In this document: one piece after another, positions 56,271 through 64,000 of the stretch
Layout: each line of letters starts with the position of its first letter
Numbering within the stretch: the first letter of the stretch is position 1
Source of the DNA: Micromonospora luteifusca
GTDB lineage: Bacteria > Actinomycetota > Actinomycetes > Mycobacteriales > Micromonosporaceae
Assembly: GCF_016907275.1 (NCBI RefSeq)
Contig: NZ_JAFBBP010000001.1
Location: 5,322,001 to 5,386,000 of the forward strand
Direction: 5' to 3'
Length of the DNA stretch: 64,000 bases
The notes under the pieces: model-generated
Databases searched by the model: none
What the model saw: only the letters and a program-made list of their open reading frames with translations
What the model was told of the DNA's origin: nothing
Made by a program: the position numbers and the translations under genes

Positions 56271-57808
56271 ACCAGCCGGTACACCGGCAACGCCCAGGCC
56301 CGGGTGTACCACGGCAGCCGCTCGGGGCGGTGCGGACGCAGCCGTCCGGGTGGCCGCTCGCCGACCTGGCCGTCGTCGTACCACCGTTGCAGCGCGTCGG
56401 CGGCGGCCGTGACCGCCGCGACGGCGTCCGCCGGGTCGAGCAGGTCGGCGTCGTCCGCACCGGCCGGGTCACGGTCCAGGTGCTCGCGCCAGAGTCGCAG
56501 TCGCAGGTCCCGCGCGAAGGCCCGCGCGCCATCGCCCTGACCCGCGGGGTCGGTGGGCTCCCGCTGGTCGCGGGTGTCGTCGAGCACCGCGCAGGACAAC
56601 TCGCTGTCGTGCGTCCAGGATCGGCGGTTGAAGTTGTCGCTGCCCACGCTGGCCCAGACGTCGTCGACCACGCACACCTTCGCGTGCACGTAGACCGGGT
56701 CGCCGGCGTGGTTCTCCACGTCGAAGACGTGCACCCGGTCCGGGGCGGCCCGCTCGCACAACGACAGCGCCTGCTCGCGCCCGACCATGTTCGGCGGCAG
56801 CGCCAGCCTGCCGTCCACGTCCGGGTGTCGGGGCACGACGGCGATCAGGTGCAGCTCCGGATTGGCTCGCAGCGCACGTGCGAACAGGTCCGCCACCTCG
56901 GCCGACCAGAGGTACTGGTCCTCCAGGTAGATGAGTCGGCGGGCGCGGCGTACCGCCTTGGTGTAACCCCGGGCCACGGTGCGCTCGCCGTCGGGTGCGA
57001 ACGAGTAGCGCGGGCGGACGGCGGGGTAGGTGCGCAGCACCTGGATCTGGTGCGGCCCGCAGGCCGGCGGATCGGCCGGTTGCTCGGGCAGCGGGTCGGG
57101 GCGCAGGTCCGCGCCGCGCAACCGATCCCGCAGGTGGGCCATCGGATTCTCCGAGTCCAGTGGCATCGGGTCGGTCCAGCGTTCCCGGAACAGGGTGTCC
57201 AACGCGCCGACGACCGGGCCGCGCACCGCGACCTGCACGTCGTGCCAGGGCGGGTTGGGTCCGTACCGGGGGGACATCTGCACCGGCTGCGGGTCGCCGT
57301 GGTGCGCGGCGTCGTCGCGTCGGCTGTGGCACAGGTCGATCCCGCCGGCGAACGCGATGTCCCGTTCCGGTGCGCCCTGGTGCCGCAGCACCACGAGCTT
57401 CTGGTGGTGCGAGCCGCCGCGCCGGACCCGCTGGTCGAGCAGCACCTCGCCGCCGGCGGCTGAGATCGTCTCGCTGAGGTCGCGGTTCTCCACCTCGCTG
57501 TAGGCGAGCACGTCGAGGTGCGAGCGCCAGATCAGTCCCTTGACCAGCACGCCGCGTTGGGCGGCCTGGGCGAAGAGTTGGGCGACGGTCGGGCCGTCCG
57601 GGCGCAGCCGCTGGTCCGGGTCACCCCGCCAGTCGGTGAAGAACAGGTGGTCGCCGGGGCCCAGGGCCTCCACCTCGTCGACCAGTCGGTTGAAGTACGC
57701 GGCACCGTGAATCAACGGCTCAACGAGGTTTCCCGTGGTCCAAACGGGTAACCCAGACACCGGGTTGGCGCGTTCCTGCGCGGTGAGGAACCAGTCCTGC
57801 GACGGCAA
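56219..57808 (-). CDS. Phospholipase D-like protein
   Basis: 529 aa, with two HKD regions: SHHQKLVVLRHQGAPERDIA (HxK, first half) and VYVHAKVCVVDDVWASVGSD NFNRRSW (second half). Both are spaced as in the PLD superfamily, which hydrolyses phosphodiesters and includes cardiolipin synthases. No signal peptide or membrane segment is visible, so it is probably cytoplasmic. The TTG start at 57806-57808 has AGGGGG 7 nt before it. Confidence 0.88.
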   Translation of the reverse strand: MPSQDWFLTAQERANPVSGLPVWTTGNLVEPLIHGAAYFNRLVDEVEALGPGDHLFFTDWRGDPDQRLRPDGPTVAQLFAQAAQRGVLVKGLIWRSHLDVLAYSEVENRDLSETISAAGGEVLLDQRVRRGGSHHQKLVVLRHQGAPERDIAFAGGIDLCHSRRDDAAHHGDPQPVQMSPRYGPNPPWHDVQVAVRGPVVGALDTLFRERWTDPMPLDSENPMAHLRDRLRGADLRPDPLPEQPADPPACGPHQIQVLRTYPAVRPRYSFAPDGERTVARGYTKAVRRARRLIYLEDQYLWSAEVADLFARALRANPELHLIAVVPRHPDVDGRLALPPNMVGREQALSLCERAAPDRVHVFDVENHAGDPVYVHAKVCVVDDVWASVGSDNFNRRSWTHDSELSCAVLDDTRDQREPTDPAGQGDGARAFARDLRLRLWREHLDRDPAGADDADLLDPADAVAAVTAAADALQRWYDDGQVGERPPGRLRPHRPERLPWYTRAWALPVYRLVYDPDGRPLRARLAGTW

Positions 57809-57941
57809 CGTCCAGCCCCCTGGAGGTCGGCAACGTCCTCACGGTAGGACCCCCGACGCGGGTCCGCACGCCAGCCCGGCGGACCGGTGATCTGGCCAAC
57901 GCCATCGGAAGCGACGCGACAACAGCCCAGGAGGCCACACT

Positions 57942-58070
57942 ATGCCCCGCGACACGACGAATCCCGTGACCGAGTACCGCGAGCCGGCGGTGGAGAGCGA
58001 ACGGGGTGCGCTGGTAGCGGTGTTGGTGATGGTGATTCTGGGGGTCGCCGGGATCTTCGCGGTCTCCTGA
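57942..58070 (+). CDS. 42-residue single-helix membrane protein
   Basis: A short gene with a near-ideal ribosome site (CCAGGAGG, 6 nt before the ATG). It reads MPRDTTNPVTEYREPAVESE, then RGALVAVLVMVILGVAGIFAVS, one helix that ends the protein. It is followed at once by a strong hairpin. No family recognised. Confidence 0.68.
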   Translation: MPRDTTNPVTEYREPAVESERGALVAVLVMVILGVAGIFAVS

Positions 58071-58073
58071 GGC

Positions 58074-58113
58074 GGCGTCGGCGCCCCCGGATTGACCCGG
58101 AGGCGCCGACGCC
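58074..58113. terminator. Terminator hairpin
   Basis: Perfect 12-base arms GGCGTCGGCGCC (58074-58085) and their complement (58102-58113), with inner CCGG pairs, between the convergent 42-aa gene and the pirin gene. Confidence 0.75.
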
Positions 58114-58134
58114 GATCTCAGTGGTTGCGTGTGG

Positions 58135-59121
58135 TCAGGGCCGGGCGCCCTGACCGCCGGTGTGCGGCAGCCGCTCGGTGGGGATCACGCCGAGCCGTCC
58201 GGCCTGAAAGTCCTCGAACGCCTGGACCAACTCGTCGCGGGTGTTCATCACGAATGGGCCGTACTGCGCCACGGGCTCCCGGATCGGCTTGCCGCCCATG
58301 ATGTAGAGGTCCAGTGCCGGGGTGTTGCTGTCCTGCGCGGTGTCGGCGCTGAAACGCAACGCGTCGCCCGGACCGTGCACCGCGAGCTGGCCGGTGCGCA
58401 CCGGCCGCCGGTCGGTGCCGACCGTGCCACGGCCGCCGAGCACGTACACCAGGGCGTTGAAGTCGGGCTGCCAGGGCAGGTCGACCTGCGCCCCCGGCTG
58501 CACGGTGACGTGCGTGATGGTGATCGGGGTGAAGGTCGAACCCGGGCCGCGGTGCCCGGCGATCTCACCGGCGATGACGCGGATGAGCGCGCCGCCGTCG
58601 GGCGTGGTGAGAAGTGCCGACTCCCGACCCCGGATGTCCTGGTAGCGGGGCGGATTCATCTTGGCCGAGCGGGGCAGGTTGACCCAGAGCTGGGTGCCGT
58701 GGAAGAGCCCGCCGCTCACCACCAGGTGCTCCGGCGGCGCCTCGATGTGCAGCAGGCCGCTGCCCGCCGTCATCCACTGCGTGTCGCCGTCGGTGATGGT
58801 GCCGCCACCGCCGTTCGAGTCCTGGTGGTCGAAGACGCCGTCGATGATGTACGTGACGGTCTCGAAGCCGCGGTGCGGGTGCCACGGGGTGCCCTTGGGC
58901 TCGCCCGGCGCGTAGTCGACCTCGCCCATCTGGTCCAGGTGGATGAACGGGTCCAGGTCGGTGGTCGACACCCCGGCGAAGGCTCGACGGACCGGGAAGC
59001 CCTCACCCTCGAAGCCGGTGGGCGCGGTGGTCACCGTGCGGACCTTGCGGAACTTGGTGCTCTCGCCGAGTCGGGGCAGGCGCGGCAGGACAACGACGTT
59101 GTCGACGGTGATCGCGGGCAT
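58135..59121 (-). CDS. Pirin-family protein
   Basis: 328 aa bicupin. N-terminal cupin has the pirin metal site HPHRGFETVTYIIDG and the QWMTAGSGLLHIE motif; the C-terminal cupin is degenerate (GALIRVIAGEIAGHRGPGST). Pirins act as redox-sensitive cofactors or quercetinases; which applies is unknown. The ATG at 59121 has AAGGAG 6 nt upstream. It is 11 bases after the MarR gene and probably in one transcript with it. Confidence 0.9.
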   Translation of the reverse strand: MPAITVDNVVVLPRLPRLGESTKFRKVRTVTTAPTGFEGEGFPVRRAFAGVSTTDLDPFIHLDQMGEVDYAPGEPKGTPWHPHRGFETVTYIIDGVFDHQDSNGGGGTITDGDTQWMTAGSGLLHIEAPPEHLVVSGGLFHGTQLWVNLPRSAKMNPPRYQDIRGRESALLTTPDGGALIRVIAGEIAGHRGPGSTFTPITITHVTVQPGAQVDLPWQPDFNALVYVLGGRGTVGTDRRPVRTGQLAVHGPGDALRFSADTAQDSNTPALDLYIMGGKPIREPVAQYGPFVMNTRDELVQAFEDFQAGRLGVIPTERLPHTGGQGARP

Positions 59122-59132
59122 CGGGGGGCTCC

Positions 59133-59615
59133 TTAACGTGTGGCGTGGGTGGACGACGTGACCTGGGCCGCCCGCAGGCGGTGACCGAGTCGGTCGAAGA
59201 CCCGGGTGAGGCAGGCGACCTCGGCGTCGTCGAGGTCGTCCATCAGGTGGGTACGCACCGATGCCAGATGGTGGGGTGCGGCTTCGGACAGGGCGAGCAG
59301 CCCGGCGGCGGTGAGCACAGCCTCGCTGCCGCGTCGGTCGTCCGGGCAGGGCTCCTTGCTGACCATGCCCCGGCGCTGCATGGAGGAGATCTGGTACGTC
59401 AGTCGGCTGGGCGAGAAGATGAGCCGGTTGGCCAGCTCGCCCATCCGCAGCCGCTGCCCCGGCGCCTCGGAGAGCAGGACCAGCACGTGGTAGTCGGCGA
59501 AGCTGAGGTCGCTGTCGGCGCGCAGGTCCTCTTCCAGCTGGGTGAAGAGACGCTGGCTGGCCTCGATGTAGGCGCGCCAGGCGGCCCCTCGGATGCTGTC
59601 CAGGCTCTCGGTCAT
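59133..59615 (-). CDS. MarR-family transcriptional regulator
   Basis: 160 aa. Winged helix: LSFADYHVLVLLSEAPGQRL, MGELANRLIFSPSRLTYQIS, then wing region KEPCPDDRRGSEAVLTAAGL. ATG at 59613-59615, 7 nt after TACGGT (complement 59623-59628). It is transcribed with the downstream pirin gene, and its own operator is suggested by the AT-rich palindrome upstream. Pirin is the likely target. Confidence 0.9.
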   Translation of the reverse strand: MTESLDSIRGAAWRAYIEASQRLFTQLEEDLRADSDLSFADYHVLVLLSEAPGQRLRMGELANRLIFSPSRLTYQISSMQRRGMVSKEPCPDDRRGSEAVLTAAGLLALSEAAPHHLASVRTHLMDDLDDAEVACLTRVFDRLGHRLRAAQVTSSTHATR

Positions 59616-59636
59616 GTCCAAGACCGTAGCACTCTT

Positions 59637-59660
59637 TCAAAATTTAACTAACGTTTTTGA
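59637..59660. promoter_or_regulatory. AT-rich palindrome before marR
   Basis: TCAAAA and TTTTGA arms 59637-59642 and 59655-59660 around a 12-base AT-rich core with TTAACTAA. It lies in the promoter area of the MarR/pirin unit (-10 complement at 59623-59628), a typical MarR operator. Confidence 0.6.
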
Positions 59661-59771
59661 GCGTTGCCTGCATCACGTTCTCGTAGGCCGTGTGCCAAGT
59701 CGTGCAGGTTTGAAGGAAGGTGGCGATAATTCAGAGGCGAGTGACGATGCGATGTGCCAGACTCCGGCCTC

Positions 59772-60305
59772 GTGGAACACGTGGAACTCACCACCGCCGA
59801 CCTGCTGCTGCGCCCCTGGCGGGACGAGGACGCCCCAGCGGTGCGCGATGCCCTGCGCGACCCGGACATCGCCCAGTGGAACCCGCAGGGTGGCGATCCG
59901 ATCGACGACGACGTCGCGCTGCTCTGGGTCCGCCGCCGGGCCGACTGGTCCACCGGCAGTCACGCCTCGATGGCGGTGACGTCGGCGGCCGACGGCAAGC
60001 TGCTGGGCTCGGTGTCGCTGCACCGTATCCACGACGGCGACGCCTCCATCGGCTACTGGACGGTGCCCGCGGCACGGGGGCGTCACGTGGCGGTACGCGC
60101 CGTCGTCCGGCTCACCGACTGGGCGTTCGCGGATCTCGGGCTGCACCGGGTGGAGCTGTGTCACGCGGTAGCCAACCCAGCCTCCTGCCGGGTCGCCGAC
60201 CGGGCCGGTTACCCGGCCGAGGGGACGCTGCGCGAGTCGTACCGGTACGGCGACGGCCGCCGCTACGACGAGCACCTGCACGCCCGCCTGGCCACCGACC
60301 GCTAG
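59772..60305 (+). CDS. GNAT acetyltransferase (RimJ/RimL-like)
   Basis: 177 aa, GTG at 59772, 8 nt after CAGACT (59758-59763). GNAT_3 features: LLLRPWRDEDAPAVRDALRD, SIGYWTVPAARGRHVAVRAV, then NPASCRVADRAGYPAEGTLR. The family modifies protein N-termini or small amines. It converges on the FBP-domain gene with 10 bases between. Confidence 0.86.
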   Translation: MEHVELTTADLLLRPWRDEDAPAVRDALRDPDIAQWNPQGGDPIDDDVALLWVRRRADWSTGSHASMAVTSAADGKLLGSVSLHRIHDGDASIGYWTVPAARGRHVAVRAVVRLTDWAFADLGLHRVELCHAVANPASCRVADRAGYPAEGTLRESYRYGDGRRYDEHLHARLATDR

Positions 60306-60315
60306 TTCGCGGGCA

Positions 60316-60804
60316 TCATTCGGTGACCTTGCGGAGGAACGTCGCGAGGGCGGCGTTGACGCGGTCGATCCGCTCCGGCTGGGGTAGCGGCTCGGGCATC
60401 GGGGGCCCGGCGTGCTTCTTGCCCCGCACATAGAGCGAGCAGGCCAGGTCGGAGCACATGTATGTGCCGACCGAGTCGCCCTGGCGGCCACCCGGGCCGG
60501 CCTTGCGGGCGGTCATCAACGAGACGCCGTCGCTGAGGTGCGTGGTCAGGCAGAGCGAGCACATGCTGCGCCGCACGCGCCCGATCTGGTGCGTCGCGGC
60601 CCGTAGCACCACTCCGACGAGCTTGCCGTCGGATTCGGTGACCAGGTAGGCCCGCTGCGGCGCCGCCGGGTCCCGCCAGCCGAAGAAGTCGAGGTCGTCC
60701 CAGGGGCGCATCTCAAGATCGTTTGGTACGGCCATCCGCTTCGCCTCACCCTGCGAGCAGTTGACGAAGGACTTGCGGATGGCGGATTCGGTTACAGCTA
60801 ACAT
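60316..60804 (-). CDS. FBP-domain (treble-clef) protein
   Basis: 162 aa. The four cysteines of the FusB/FBP C-terminal zinc finger are in SMCSLCLTTH and MCSDLACSLYVRG. The N-terminal part ends near DLDFFGWRDPAAPQRAYLVT. FusB-like proteins bind EF-G and give fusidic-acid resistance; other FBP proteins have unknown use. ATG at 60804 is 7 nt after TAGGCT (complement 60812-60817) and the gene is divergent from a TetR regulator. Confidence 0.85.
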   Translation of the reverse strand: MLAVTESAIRKSFVNCSQGEAKRMAVPNDLEMRPWDDLDFFGWRDPAAPQRAYLVTESDGKLVGVVLRAATHQIGRVRRSMCSLCLTTHLSDGVSLMTARKAGPGGRQGDSVGTYMCSDLACSLYVRGKKHAGPPMPEPLPQPERIDRVNAALATFLRKVTE

Positions 60805-60863
60805 AGGTAGTAGCCTAGCCCTCTTAGGCAAACGATTATTAGAGCTAGGTTGGGGTGTGCTGC

Positions 60864-61433
60864 GTGGCACGTGCGGGGGTGACCGTCGAGCGCCTGGCGC
60901 TGGCCGCGGCCGAGCTGGCCGACGAGGTGGGCCTGGAGAACGTGACGGTCGCCGCGCTCGCGCGCCAGTTCGGTGTGAAGGACGCGAGCCTGTACTTCCA
61001 CCTCAAGAACGCACGGGACCTGCGGGTCAGGATCGCTCTGCTGGCACTGGCGGAGCTGGCCGACCGGGTCGCCGCCGCCCTGGCCGGCCGTGCCGGCAAG
61101 GATGCCCTGGTGGCGTTCGCCAACGCGTACCGGGACTACGCGAGGCAGCACCCGGGCCGGTACGCCGCCATGCAGATCGACCTCGATCCGGAAACGGCCG
61201 CCACGAGCGCCGGCGTCCGACACGCCGAGATGACCCGGGCGATCCTGCGCGGCTACCGGCTCGCCGAGCCCGACCAGACCGACGCGGTACGGATGATGCA
61301 CAGCATGTTCCACGGCTTCGTCAGCCTGGAGAAGACTGGCGGCTTCCGGCACACCCCGCGCACCACGGACGACTCGTGGACCCGCACCCTGGACGCCCTC
61401 GACGCCGTCCTGGCCAACTGGCCGCCACGCTGA
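60864..61433 (+). CDS. TetR-family regulator
   Basis: 189 aa from GTG 60864 (GTG 60855 is also in frame). HTH: VERLALAAAELADEVGLENV TVAALARQFGVKDASLYFHL; the ligand region has DYARQHPGRYAAMQ, WHG type. It is divergent from the FBP gene, across only 59 bases that hold both -10 regions, so it may control it. AT-rich spacer. Confidence 0.9.
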   Translation: MARAGVTVERLALAAAELADEVGLENVTVAALARQFGVKDASLYFHLKNARDLRVRIALLALAELADRVAAALAGRAGKDALVAFANAYRDYARQHPGRYAAMQIDLDPETAATSAGVRHAEMTRAILRGYRLAEPDQTDAVRMMHSMFHGFVSLEKTGGFRHTPRTTDDSWTRTLDALDAVLANWPPR

Positions 61434-61466
61434 TGTGCGACACCGCGACGGCATAGGCTCGACGGC

Positions 61467-62054
61467 GTGGATGATCTGGAGCTGGCCGACTGGCGGGAGA
61501 GGGTGGCCCGGCTGTACCTGTCCGACGTCGACCTGACCGGGTTCCGCGCGGGGCGCGACGAGCTCTTCGCCACCCACCCGCAGAGCCCGATCCCGGCGGC
61601 GGACCGAGCTGACTTTCCCGGGGTGCGCTACTTCCCCGCCAATCCGGACGCAGTGGTGGAGGCACCGCTGCGGTCGGCCAGGGGCGAGCTGCGCGTCGAC
61701 ACGGGCGGTCCGGACGGCGTGGTCGCGTACCGACGGGTCGCGGTGGCCGAGACACCGTGGGGGCCGTTGACCCTCTGGTGGATCGAGGCGTACGGAGGTG
61801 GCCTGTTCGTGCCGTTGCGCGACGGCACCTGTGGCCAGGAGACCTACGGTGGCGGCCGGTACCTCACCGACACCGTGAAGGGCACCTTCGGCCGGGGCGT
61901 CGAGCTGCTGCCCGGCGACCGGGTCCGGCTGGACGCGAACTATCTCTACAACCCGAGCTGTGCGTACGACGACCGCTGGGCCTGCCCACTGGCACCGCCG
62001 GAGAACCGGGTCGACGTGCCGCTACGGGCCGGCGAAATGGCGTACCACGACTGA
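61467..62054 (+). CDS. DUF1684 protein
   Basis: 195 aa, GTG start 7 nt after TAGGCT (61454-61459). DUF1684 features: FFPANPDAVVEA-like RYFPANPDAVVEAPL, YGGGLFVPLRDGTCGQETYG GGRYL, LDANYLYNPSCAYDDRWACP LAPPENR. Members are common in actinobacteria and thermophiles; no function is known. No signal peptide, likely cytoplasmic. Confidence 0.85.
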   Translation: MDDLELADWRERVARLYLSDVDLTGFRAGRDELFATHPQSPIPAADRADFPGVRYFPANPDAVVEAPLRSARGELRVDTGGPDGVVAYRRVAVAETPWGPLTLWWIEAYGGGLFVPLRDGTCGQETYGGGRYLTDTVKGTFGRGVELLPGDRVRLDANYLYNPSCAYDDRWACPLAPPENRVDVPLRAGEMAYHD

Positions 62055-62098
62055 ACGGCCGCCCCGGCGTACCGCCGGGACGGCCGGTCGATCGTCGC

Positions 62099-62686
62099 TC
62101 AGCCGGCGTTCGTGGCCGGGCTGGGCGTCCGGATCCGGGCCAGCAGCTGTCGGGCCTGGTCGGCGAGCTGCGCGTCGACGATCACCGCGTACTGGCCGGC
62201 GCGCAGTGAACTGGCCGAGGTGAAGTCGCGTTGCCCGCCCGTCATCGCGTGGGCGACCGCACCGAACACGGCACCCCAGATCGCGCCGATGACCAGCCCG
62301 ACCAGGATCACGGCCAGCCAGTTGCCGACGGTGAAGATGCCGAACAGCAGACCGATGAAGAGCCCGAACCAGGCTCCGGTACCGGCGCCGAGCAGGCCGG
62401 CTCGGCCGGTGGTCATCCGCCCGAGCACCGTCTCCACCAGGGTGAGGTTGGTGCCGACGATGGCGCTGTGCTCCACGGGGAAGCGGTTGTCGGCCAGATA
62501 GTCGACGACCCGCTGCGCGGCCGGATAGTCCGGGTACGAGCCGATCGTCACGGTAGGCGGGCCGGTTTCCGGCCCGTGGCCGTCACCGGACGGCGTCGAC
62601 AGCCGGCCGGCCGGCCCGGACGGAAGCAGGTCGCCACCTTGTGTGCCGGGCTGCCACGCTGCGGTGGGCCCCGAAGCTGACGTCAT
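62099..62686 (-). CDS. General stress protein 17M-like membrane protein
   Basis: 195 aa. A hydrophilic, low-complexity N-terminus of about 45 residues, then a YflT/17M-type domain IGSYPDYPAAQRVVDYLADN with two Gly-rich hydrophobic helices (GLLGAGTGAWFGLFIGLLFG and WLAVILVGLVIGAIWGAVFG) and a short C-terminal domain. It is likely membrane-associated; family members are stress-induced in Bacillus. The second ATG was taken because GAGGGAGG is 8 nt away; the first adds two residues. The left neighbour is convergent. Confidence 0.82.
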   Translation of the reverse strand: MTSASGPTAAWQPGTQGGDLLPSGPAGRLSTPSGDGHGPETGPPTVTIGSYPDYPAAQRVVDYLADNRFPVEHSAIVGTNLTLVETVLGRMTTGRAGLLGAGTGAWFGLFIGLLFGIFTVGNWLAVILVGLVIGAIWGAVFGAVAHAMTGGQRDFTSASSLRAGQYAVIVDAQLADQARQLLARIRTPSPATNAG

Positions 62687-62805
62687 GAGCATCCTCCCTC
62701 GTCAGCGTCCCGGGTTCCCGCACACGCCGACCGGTAACGCCAGCGAGCACGCTGAGTGCTGTCCCTCCCTGGGAATGCACGCGGGCGGCCCGGGTAGGAA
62801 GGGAG

Positions 62806-64000
62806 GTGGAGAGCGGACAGATCAGCGACTACGGCTTCCTCGCCGACGGCCGGACTGCGGCGCTGGTGGACACCAAGGGCTCGGTGAACTGGTGGTGCCC
62901 GGGCCGGTTCGACGCCCCGTCGGTGTTCGGGCGGCTGCTCGACGACGACGCCGGGCACTGGTCGATCCGACCGGAGGGCGACTTCACCGTCGAACGCTGC
63001 TACCTCAAGAACACAATGGTGTTGCGGACCGTCTTCCGCACCCCGCAGGGGGACGTCGCGCTGACCGACGCGCTCGCCTTCGAACCCGGCTCGCGTGGCC
63101 ACGACATCGGGATGCGTCCACCGCAGGTGCTGGTCCGGAGCGTGCAGGGACTCTCCGGTGAGGTGCCGATGCGGGTGCACTACCGGCCGCGCTTCGAGTA
63201 TGGGCGCACAACCGCGTACCTGGTCGAGCGGGACGACATGCTGGAGGCCATCGCCGGGGCCGCACGGCTCACGTTCCGCAGCGACGTGCGGTTGGAGTGC
63301 GGCGACGGCGAGGCCGCGACGACCTTCGCCGTGCGCGCCGGCACGACCCACAACTTCTCCCTCGGGTACGCCCCGACGTACGACGCCCCGCTGCCCAAGG
63401 TGCCCGACGCTGATCAGACCATCGCCGACACCGTCGCCGGCTGGCAGTCCTGGGTCGACGAGCACGGGTACCCGGGGCTCTACGCCGATGAGGTGCGGCG
63501 TAGCGGGCTGGTGGTGCAGGGCATGACGTACCGACCCAGCGGCGCGGTGGTGGCCTCGGTGACCACCTCGCTGCCGGAGAAGGTCGGCGGGGACCGTAAC
63601 TACGACTACCGCTACGTCTGGGTACGCGACTTCAGCCACACGCTGCGGGCGCTGTGGCGGTCGGCGTGCTTCGACGAGGTACGGCGGCAGTTCGCCTGGT
63701 TGGGGCGGGCGATGGGCCGGATCGATGACAAACCGGTGCCCATCATGTACGGGGTGCTGGGGGAGCGGGACCTCACCGAGCATCGCCTGGATCAGCTCGG
63801 CGGTTACCGCGACAGCCCGCCGGTGATGATCGGCAATAACGCGTGGCAGCAGCGGCAGAGCGACATCTACGGCGCCACCATGGACGCCGCATGGCTGATG
63901 CGCGACCAGCTGGAACCATTCGACCAGGAGGTCTACCACCTGCTCCGGGTGCTCGCCGACCAGGCCGAGCGGGACTGGAAGCTACCGGACGCGGGAATGT
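62806..64000 (+). CDS. Glycoside hydrolase family 15 protein (partial, 3' end outside)
   Basis: At least 398 codons, starting GTG at 62806 (VESGQISDYGFLADGRTAAL), with GGAAGGGAGG just before. The N-terminal beta-sandwich has VDTKGSVNWWCPGRFDAPSV FGRLL, and the catalytic barrel begins with VGGDRNYDYRYVWVRDFSHT LRALW. This is the GH15 pattern shared by glucoamylases and bacterial trehalases. It runs off the window, so the general-acid Glu and its end are not visible. It is divergent from the stress-protein-like gene. Confidence 0.88.
   Translation, partial: MESGQISDYGFLADGRTAALVDTKGSVNWWCPGRFDAPSVFGRLLDDDAGHWSIRPEGDFTVERCYLKNTMVLRTVFRTPQGDVALTDALAFEPGSRGHDIGMRPPQVLVRSVQGLSGEVPMRVHYRPRFEYGRTTAYLVERDDMLEAIAGAARLTFRSDVRLECGDGEAATTFAVRAGTTHNFSLGYAPTYDAPLPKVPDADQTIADTVAGWQSWVDEHGYPGLYADEVRRSGLVVQGMTYRPSGAVVASVTTSLPEKVGGDRNYDYRYVWVRDFSHTLRALWRSACFDEVRRQFAWLGRAMGRIDDKPVPIMYGVLGERDLTEHRLDQLGGYRDSPPVMIGNNAWQQRQSDIYGATMDAAWLMRDQLEPFDQEVYHLLRVLADQAERDWKLPDAGM

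Overview
The window is 64 kb of very GC-rich DNA from an actinobacterium. Gene content and order most resemble Micromonosporaceae (Micromonospora or Salinispora relatives). Supporting signs are the divergent LysR/sdhCAB cluster, DUF397 next to an XRE regulator with a DUF5753-like C-terminus, DUF6343- and DUF1684-type proteins, a GPP34 protein, frequent GTG/TTG starts and many apparently leaderless genes with a TANNNT-like -10 box 6-9 nt before the start codon. The genus is an inference. It reads as chromosomal, with no phage, plasmid, transposase, CRISPR, rRNA or tRNA gene seen.

Layout. 1-6.9 kb: 5' end of tex, dGTPase-like dgt, an MBL-fold hydrolase, a secreted class A beta-lactamase-like protein, a decayed SDR gene, a zinc alcohol dehydrogenase, then about 0.95 kb of nested repeats and palindromes. 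6.9-11.3 kb: sdhC-sdhA-sdhB (succinate dehydrogenase of the Sdh1/fumarate reductase type) facing a LysR regulator. 11.3-16.2 kb: giant helicase HrpA, cytidine deaminase, YCII protein. 16.3-20.6 kb: a complete iron-siderophore ABC importer behind an IdeR/DtxR box. 20.6-21.9 kb: an AbiEi/DUF559-type nuclease-like gene between two inverted copies of a palindromic element. 21.9-24.2 kb: a conserved unknown gene, and a TetR regulator facing an MBL hydrolase across an operator cluster. 24.2-32.7 kb: Ski2-like helicase, trmB, a surface protein with a class F sortase, alpha/beta hydrolase, ABM protein, exonuclease III, PAC2 protein. 33-43.9 kb: secreted transglycosylase-like protein, EcsC protein, SGNH lipoprotein, succinate-semialdehyde dehydrogenase, a luciferase-like oxidoreductase, a Na+/H+ antiporter overlapping a UBP zinc-finger gene, MFS exporter, a protein resembling the HisRS/HisZ catalytic core. 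43.9-46.7 kb: a secreted GH9 cellulase with a perfect CelR operator. 46.8-54.3 kb: PP2C phosphatase, HrpB helicase, DUF397/XRE pair, GPP34 protein, APC permease with a GNAT. 54.3-64 kb: SigB/F-type sigma factor, acetoacetate decarboxylase-like protein, phospholipase D, pirin with MarR, GNAT, FBP-domain protein facing TetR, DUF1684 protein, stress-protein-17M-like membrane protein and the start of a GH15 enzyme.

Most genes are housekeeping or common actinobacterial accessory functions in single units or short operons. Clear co-transcribed sets are sdhCAB, the four-gene iron importer, the sortase pair, gabD with its upstream small membrane gene, antiporter plus UBP finger, APC permease plus GNAT, and pirin downstream of marR. 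The least explained parts are the dispersed palindrome families (6.0-6.7, 20.6-21.9 and 29.3-29.5 kb), the HisZ-like gene, the low-complexity tails of the iron importer and the antiporter/zinc-finger pair. I did not find a clearly new multi-gene system.
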